A stretch of 11,093 bases of DNA from Glomus cerebriforme (Eukaryota; Glomeromycota; Glomeromycetes; Glomerales; Glomeraceae). Both the position numbers and the translations under genes were made by a program. Under the pieces are notes generated by a model. That model was given only the letters and a program-made list of their open reading frames with translations, was not told where the DNA came from and made no database searches. Positions 6,950 to 11,093 of the stretch are shown one piece after another. How positions within the stretch are numbered: position 1 is the first letter of the stretch; each line of letters starts with the position of its first letter. Location of the stretch: assembly GCA_003550305.1 (NCBI GenBank), contig QKYT01000075.1, positions 267,489 through 278,581 on the forward strand, read 5' to 3'.

Positions 6950-7327
6950 ATGGCGTTAAATTCTAGCAGCTTTCGACAAAAAGAATTGGATAGGATGTCG
7001 TTAATGTCATTCGGTCGCACTGCCAGTGAAGCTTTCAATCGCAATATTTGCGTAGTTTGTGGGGTGCGTCCTGAGAAATTCCCTACAGATGCAAGCCGTC
7101 GAGAGTATGAAGAGATTAGTCACATTTGTCCAGCTTGTTGGGAAATCGAAACTCTCCCACCTGATGAATCTATGGAGGAAATTGAACGTGCCCAACGGAT
7201 TCTCCGAGATTATGACCGAGAGCTTGTCTTACACAAACAAAATCCTCATGCATGGAAGTGTCTTCGTTGCAAAAGGCTTATTCAAGGCAAAGAACGTCTA
7301 ACGCATGCTACAAATTCTTGTAATTAA
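6950..7327 (+). CDS. Small zinc-binding protein, 125 residues, unknown role
   Basis: An intronless frame of much higher GC than its surroundings, starting at an ATG in good context (A at -3, G at +4). Residues 1-30 are polar and Ser-rich. Residues 34-63 form a probable four-cysteine zinc site, CVVC (34-37) and CPAC (60-63), joined by a segment with FPTD (44-47), SRREY (49-53) and IS (56-57). Residues 69-98 are acidic and helical. A second site follows: CLRC (104-107) with His119 and Cys124. I do not recognise a named family. From memory, C-x2-C-G ... F-x-x-D ... S-x-x-E-Y ... I-S-x-x-C-x2-C is a layout seen in small zinc-ribbon proteins of phages and large DNA viruses, which could mean a transferred gene; this is weak evidence. 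An acceptor-like CAG two bases before the ATG suggests a 5' leader intron, or a longer N-terminus in an upstream exon. The P450 gene starts 737 bases downstream on the same strand. Confidence 0.75.
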   Translation: MALNSSSFRQKELDRMSLMSFGRTASEAFNRNICVVCGVRPEKFPTDASRREYEEISHICPACWEIETLPPDESMEEIERAQRILRDYDRELVLHKQNPHAWKCLRCKRLIQGKERLTHATNSCN

Positions 7328-7544
7328 TATACAATACTGGTATTTCAGGTTATGTATGAATTATATTATTTATGGATTTTTTTTATATATACTGATATAC
7401 TGTGTATATAATCCTGAATTTTAGTCCAAAAGTTTTGCTCAATATATATGAACATGGTTAGTTATTCTGTATTTTTTTATATATAATCTGGTACAAAACG
7501 AATTGTTGGGTTATTTTTAAATGTAAATGTAAAAATGAATTCAT

Positions 7545-7550
7545 AATAAA
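7545..7550 (+). terminator. Poly(A) signal candidate for the zinc protein gene
   Basis: AATAAA lies 218 bases past the stop codon, followed by a T-containing tract. In DNA this AT-rich such hexamers occur by chance, so this is only the best-placed candidate. Confidence 0.35.
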
Positions 7551-8015
7551 GGATTTCCCGAAACTTTATTCCAAAATTAGCAAAGTATTATTCATATTTT
7601 AACAATATCTTAATGTGCAATTTTGTAATTTTAATAATCTTGCACCATACAACATTTTTTTTCCCCGAAATTTGTACCCACTTTTATATAATCACTTCAT
7701 ATTATATACCATACTTGGACATTGACTTGATTATCTTATAACTTGCAGTTCATACTTTCCTATTTATGGTGAGATTTTAATATTCGTTATCGACATTTAT
7801 TACATCCATCATGGTTTTTCCATGTCCATATTTTTAAAGATGACCTATAAAATCAATCAAACATCAAATCAATGAAACCAAATTTCAAAATAAGGCTCGA
7901 GCATTTTCGGTAACTCCGTAATAAATGCTATTGTGATACACGGAAACCATGAAGTAAATATCCTGAATAATTCTGAATAAGCGGTAAAATGAATATCCGT
8001 TTAAAGTATGAAGTT

Positions 8016-8024
8016 TATAAAAAG
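8016..8024 (+). promoter_or_regulatory. TATA-box candidate for the P450 gene
   Basis: TATAAAAAG lies 40 bases upstream of the P450 ATG. If transcription began upstream of it, a 7-codon upstream frame (ATG at 8028, stop at 8049-8051) would precede the main start; if it acts as a TATA box the leader would be very short and exclude that frame. AT-richness makes chance matches likely. Confidence 0.3.
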
Positions 8025-8064
8025 ACAATGATATTTTCCATTAAAACATAATCATTACTACATA

Positions 8065-10386
8065 ATGGAAGATCATTCAATGTTCCAAACATATATTATT
8101 GGATTTATCTTTTTGATAATTTTTTATTATATTATAAAACGTCCTCGTATTGGCGCAGTAAGTAAGATTTCTCATTTTTATAAATTTTCTTTTTTAACCT
8201 CTTAATTAATTTAATTCGTTTTAATAGAATGAACCACCACTTGTACCTTACACGATTCCAATTCTCGGACATACATATGATTATTTATTTCACACAAAGA
8301 AATTAATTAAAAAATGTAAAGAACAGGTAATCATTAATCATTTTTAATCATTTTTTTTTTGTAAAGCAAATATATTATCATTTACGTGTATCCTTTTTAT
8401 TAGTATGGTGAATGCTTTTCAATTTATGTATTCGGACGTGTGATGACGATTGTTTCAAGAAGTTCATTGAATGAGGTGTTTAAAAGTCACGATGACTTTG
8501 ACCTTGCAATATCCGAGGTAATTGAACCTAATGATATAAATCATTATAAAAATAAAATCTAAAATTTGAATCTTCTTTTTTTCTATAGATGATTCCTTTT
8601 CACTTAGTATTTGAACATAGTGGTGGTTTAGATAAAGTAATTCACATAAATGCTCGGGTTGCCAGAGAAGAAATATCTGGTAAATTTAATATTTATACTC
8701 CGATAATACAAAAATATCTCTTGAAAGGAATTGATAAATGGATTGGAGATTGTAAAGGTAAACACTTTTGTGATCAAAATTATTTATTATAAGTGATTCT
8801 AAAATCTCCTTTTATAATTTTAGAACCAAAAGCAATTCCTAGAACTTGGTCAATGTTTAATAAAATAACCGCTTTACCAATTTCTAACGTATTAGTTGGA
8901 GAGGTAATTCATATGTATAGGAATTATATTTCATCATATGAGTTAAATTTTGATTCAAGAAATTTTTTATACATTAGGAAGCTGCATCTCATGATGATGT
9001 GGTAAAATCATTGGGAGACTTGGCTTTTGATTTAGGTCCATTAGTAGCAATCCCGCCAATTTTGGCTTTTATTCATCAGAAGCTACACGAATTCGTAATC
9101 ACGTGAGTATATTATTGTTATTTCAACGCATTATTTATGAGTAAAAGGTTAAAAAAATTTTTTTTTAATTATGATTTTGATTAGCTTACCTTTAAGATTT
9201 GGGTGGAATCCAATTTCACATCATCGAGAAGTTATTATAAATCGTATAAAACCAGTAATCGAAAAACGTCTCAACGAGAAAAAAGTACTTGGCAATGATT
9301 ATAAGCCTTATGTAATTAAATTATTTTTTTTTTTTGTAAATAATTTCATTATTTTGTTTTTCTTAATCTGTATTTGTAAATTATTAGAATGATGCACTTG
9401 AATGGTATATGAATCGACCTGATTTCGATTATACAAATTCTAAGAAATTGCTTTTTTATATTGATGCCTTATTTATTCTAACTTTCGGTGCAATTGGAAC
9501 AACAAGCAGAACAGTTACTAATGCATTATATGGTAATTACATGGTGTTATAAACCGAGTTATTATAATACTTTAAAAATAATTTACTTGTTCTATTTAGA
9601 TATGGCGGGAAGACCAGAATACTTGAATGAATTATATGAAGAAGCATTGATGATTGATAAAGAATGCAATGGATCAATTACTTTTTCTGATATTGAAAAA
9701 ATGAAGAAATTAGATAGTTTCATTAAAGAATCGCTTAGACATACAGATGAGACACGTATGATTATTTATTTTTATTCCAAGTATTCTATAAATATAACTC
9801 TTACTTATTTTAATATAATATATTTTAGTAAGTCTTGCTCATAAAGTTGTACCAGAAAGTTTTACTTTTTCTAATGGTTATACTATTCCAAAGGGTAAAT
9901 AATTAATAATAATATTATTTATTTAAAATACATTGTTTTCTTATAATTTTTTTTTTTTTTTTTTTGAAAATTTTATTTTATACTAGGACGATTGGTAAAT
10001 TTATTTATGAGTGATATATTAAAGTCAAAAGAAGCTTTTGGTGATGATGCTGAAGAATTTAAACCATTTCGATTTGTAAATGCAAAATCTCCTGCAACAA
10101 AAGTTGATCGTTCTTATGTTGTTTTTGGCGGAGGAAGGCGTGCATGTCCTGGGTAAATTATATTATAAATTAAACCTTAAATTTTAATTATTTAATACAA
10201 TCTAATTTTGTCCTTCTTTATATTATTAGTCGATTTTTTGCTATAAATGAATCAAAACTTATATTACATAAGGTGATTTTGAAATATAATATTAAAACGC
10301 AAAATGGAAATATTGAAAATAAAGTATATATTGGTCCAAATACAACACCTTCTCGAAATCCATTAATTTATGAAAATAGAAAATAA
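8065..10386 (+). CDS. Cytochrome P450 monooxygenase, 12 exons, 498 residues
   Basis: A haem-thiolate monooxygenase, expected on the ER membrane and fed electrons by NADPH-P450 reductase. Exons: 8065-8157, 8228-8326, 8404-8517, 8589-8757, 8824-8903, 8978-9102, 9185-9311, 9388-9532, 9600-9755, 9829-9894, 9987-10152, 10230-10386. All eleven introns are GT-AG, 66-92 nt, and every junction keeps frame. Residues 8-24 are a hydrophobic anchor followed by KRPR, then a Pro-rich hinge PPLVPYTIPILGH. The I-helix is FGAIGTTSRT (302-311), the K-helix motif ESLR (E361, R364), the PERF motif FKPFRF (416-421), and the haem loop FGGGRRACPG (438-447) with Cys445 as the iron ligand. Length is normal. The I-helix lacks the usual Asp/Glu before Thr-Thr and has Gly306 instead; many fungal ent-kaurene-oxidase-like P450s are also atypical there, with His. 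The text around it (TTS, then T-x-x-x-x-LYDMA) also fits that clan. Substrate is unknown, and no biosynthetic neighbours are in view. Confidence 0.96.
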
Positions 10387-10442
10387 TAGATTACCGTTTA
10401 TATTTAAGAAATTTAATTTATCTGAGAAAAATTATTTCACAA

Positions 10443-10448
10443 AATAAA
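10443..10448 (+). terminator. Poly(A) signal candidate for the P450 gene
   Basis: AATAAA 57 bases past the stop codon, immediately followed by another AATAAAA. Position is suitable for a fungal 3' end, but the motif is common in this composition. Confidence 0.4.
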
Positions 10449-10758
10449 ATAAAAATATTCTTTAATCTAAAAAATTATTTTCATCTTCAGTTTATAGCTT
10501 TAAATATTTCAATACCTTAGGAATTAAATTTACTGATTATTTTTATATTAGGCTTTTTAACATATATATTTTTTAAAAGGTTAAATTCATTTTAACAGAT
10601 TTGTAGCAGTATATATTTTGCAAAAATTACATCAAGGAATTTGGGATAAAAAAAACATCTACTTTTTGTTAATAAAGAATGTATCAGAGGATATAACAAC
10701 TAAATATAAAATACAGTAAATCACAATAATTTATCTTAATGGTGGTTATCATTACACC

Positions 10759-10809
10759 TGAAATTTTGGGTAGAGTTTCATTAAATTATTAATTCTGCCC
10801 GAAATTTCA
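10759..10809. repeat. Inverted repeat with 15-bp arms
   Basis: TGAAATTTTGGGTAG (10759-10773) pairs with CTGCCCGAAATTTCA (10795-10809). Thirteen of fifteen positions are Watson-Crick and the other two become G-U pairs if this strand is transcribed. An outer ACACC (10754-10758) can also pair with GGTGT (10820-10824) across a 10-base bulge. It may be a decayed foldback element or an RNA hairpin. Confidence 0.6.
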
Positions 10810-11058
10810 CTCTAATGCTGGTGTTATCTGTTATGACTTTTAGCAATACCTAATTTATTTATTAAAAAAATTATTTTCTTTTAACTAATAAAAATCAGTA
10901 TAATATCTAATAAAACTTATAAAAGTTAATTTTTTATAAGAAAAAAAAAGAATAATAATAATAATTTTTATTTTTGAAGATATTTTTGTAAATTTTTTTT
11001 TTTTTTTTTGTGAAGATAAGATGGATATAGAAACCATACAAACAAATTTAGTAACCTA

Positions 11059-11093
11059 TACAGTCTCCCCTCTCTACAGCGAACCTCGATATA
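11059..11093 (+). mobile_element. Probable pogo/Tigger-type transposon end, cut by window edge
   Basis: After a TA (11059-11060) the sequence starts CAGTCTCCCC and continues CTCTACAGCGAACCTCGATATA to the edge, with a GC content unlike its surroundings. From memory, ends beginning CAGT and containing CGAACCTCGATATA-type repeats are typical of terminal inverted repeats of pogo/Tigger elements of the Tc1/mariner superfamily, which insert at TA. The rest of the element would lie beyond 11093. Confidence 0.5.

Larger units (their letters stand above)
7328..8064. other. Intergenic region between zinc protein and P450 genes
   Basis: Contains the 3' untranslated region of the upstream gene and the P450 promoter. 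A short patch at about 7890-8000 is richer in GC and repeats CTGAATAA twice (7962-7969, 7973-7980). No gene is visible. Confidence 0.6.
10387..11058. other. Intergenic region downstream of P450
   Basis: AT-rich with the P450 3' untranslated region at its left. It includes a strong inverted repeat at 10759-10809 and several A and T runs. An ATG at 11021 opens a frame (MDIETIQTNL...) that runs off the window, but most of it is the transposon-end sequence, so I do not call it a gene. Confidence 0.55.

Noticed and set aside
7007..7301. Alternative frames of 62 (minus) and 80 (plus) codons inside the zinc protein gene
   Set aside because: Shadows of the 6950-7327 frame, whose cysteine pairs and start context are far more convincing.
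9171..9844. Open frames of 73 and 118 codons that run through P450 introns
   Set aside because: They are exon-plus-intron readings of the P450 gene; the spliced model explains the coding parts with all junctions in phase.
1..11093. tRNA genes, CRISPR arrays or bacterial-type operons
   Set aside because: No B-box (GGTTCGAATCC-like) with a paired A-box, no regularly spaced repeats, and the genes present are eukaryotic with introns.

Overview
This is a very AT-rich eukaryotic window. It has short GT-AG introns, long A/T homopolymers, and coding islands that are visibly richer in GC than their surroundings. An eS21-type ribosomal protein, a 12-exon microsomal-type cytochrome P450 and introns of about 66-101 nt all point to a fungus. 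The style (extreme AT content, roomy repeat-filled intergenic DNA, intron-dense P450) fits an arbuscular mycorrhizal fungus of the Rhizophagus type. That assignment is inference; only 'eukaryote, probably fungal' is firmly supported.

Layout: 1-4266 is largely intergenic, with A/T simple repeats, small hairpins, two tandem-repeat patches, and one exon-like island (1092-1285) that encodes a CxxCG zinc-knuckle-like fragment. On the minus strand at 4827-4267 lies a complete four-exon gene for 40S ribosomal protein S21 (eS21). It includes a 10-nt micro-exon, and two copies of a CGAA-TCGCTGCG motif lie upstream of its start. From 4828 to 6949 no clear gene is visible, only small exon-like pieces, short repeats and two adjacent hairpins. 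At 6950-7327 (+) an intronless ORF encodes a 125-residue protein with two probable zinc-binding sites. At 8065-10386 (+) a complete P450 gene can be assembled from 12 exons into 498 residues, with all hallmark P450 motifs. The right edge (11059-11093) looks like the start of a pogo/Tigger-type DNA transposon.

The three genes do not form a pathway. S21 is housekeeping translation machinery, the P450 is an ER-anchored monooxygenase of unknown substrate, and the zinc protein is of unknown role. The points most worth following up are the S21 micro-exon and altered N-terminus, the P450 I-helix that lacks the usual acidic residue, and the zinc protein, whose cysteine/SRREY layout recalls small phage and large-DNA-virus zinc ribbons and has a possible broken relative 5.7 kb upstream.
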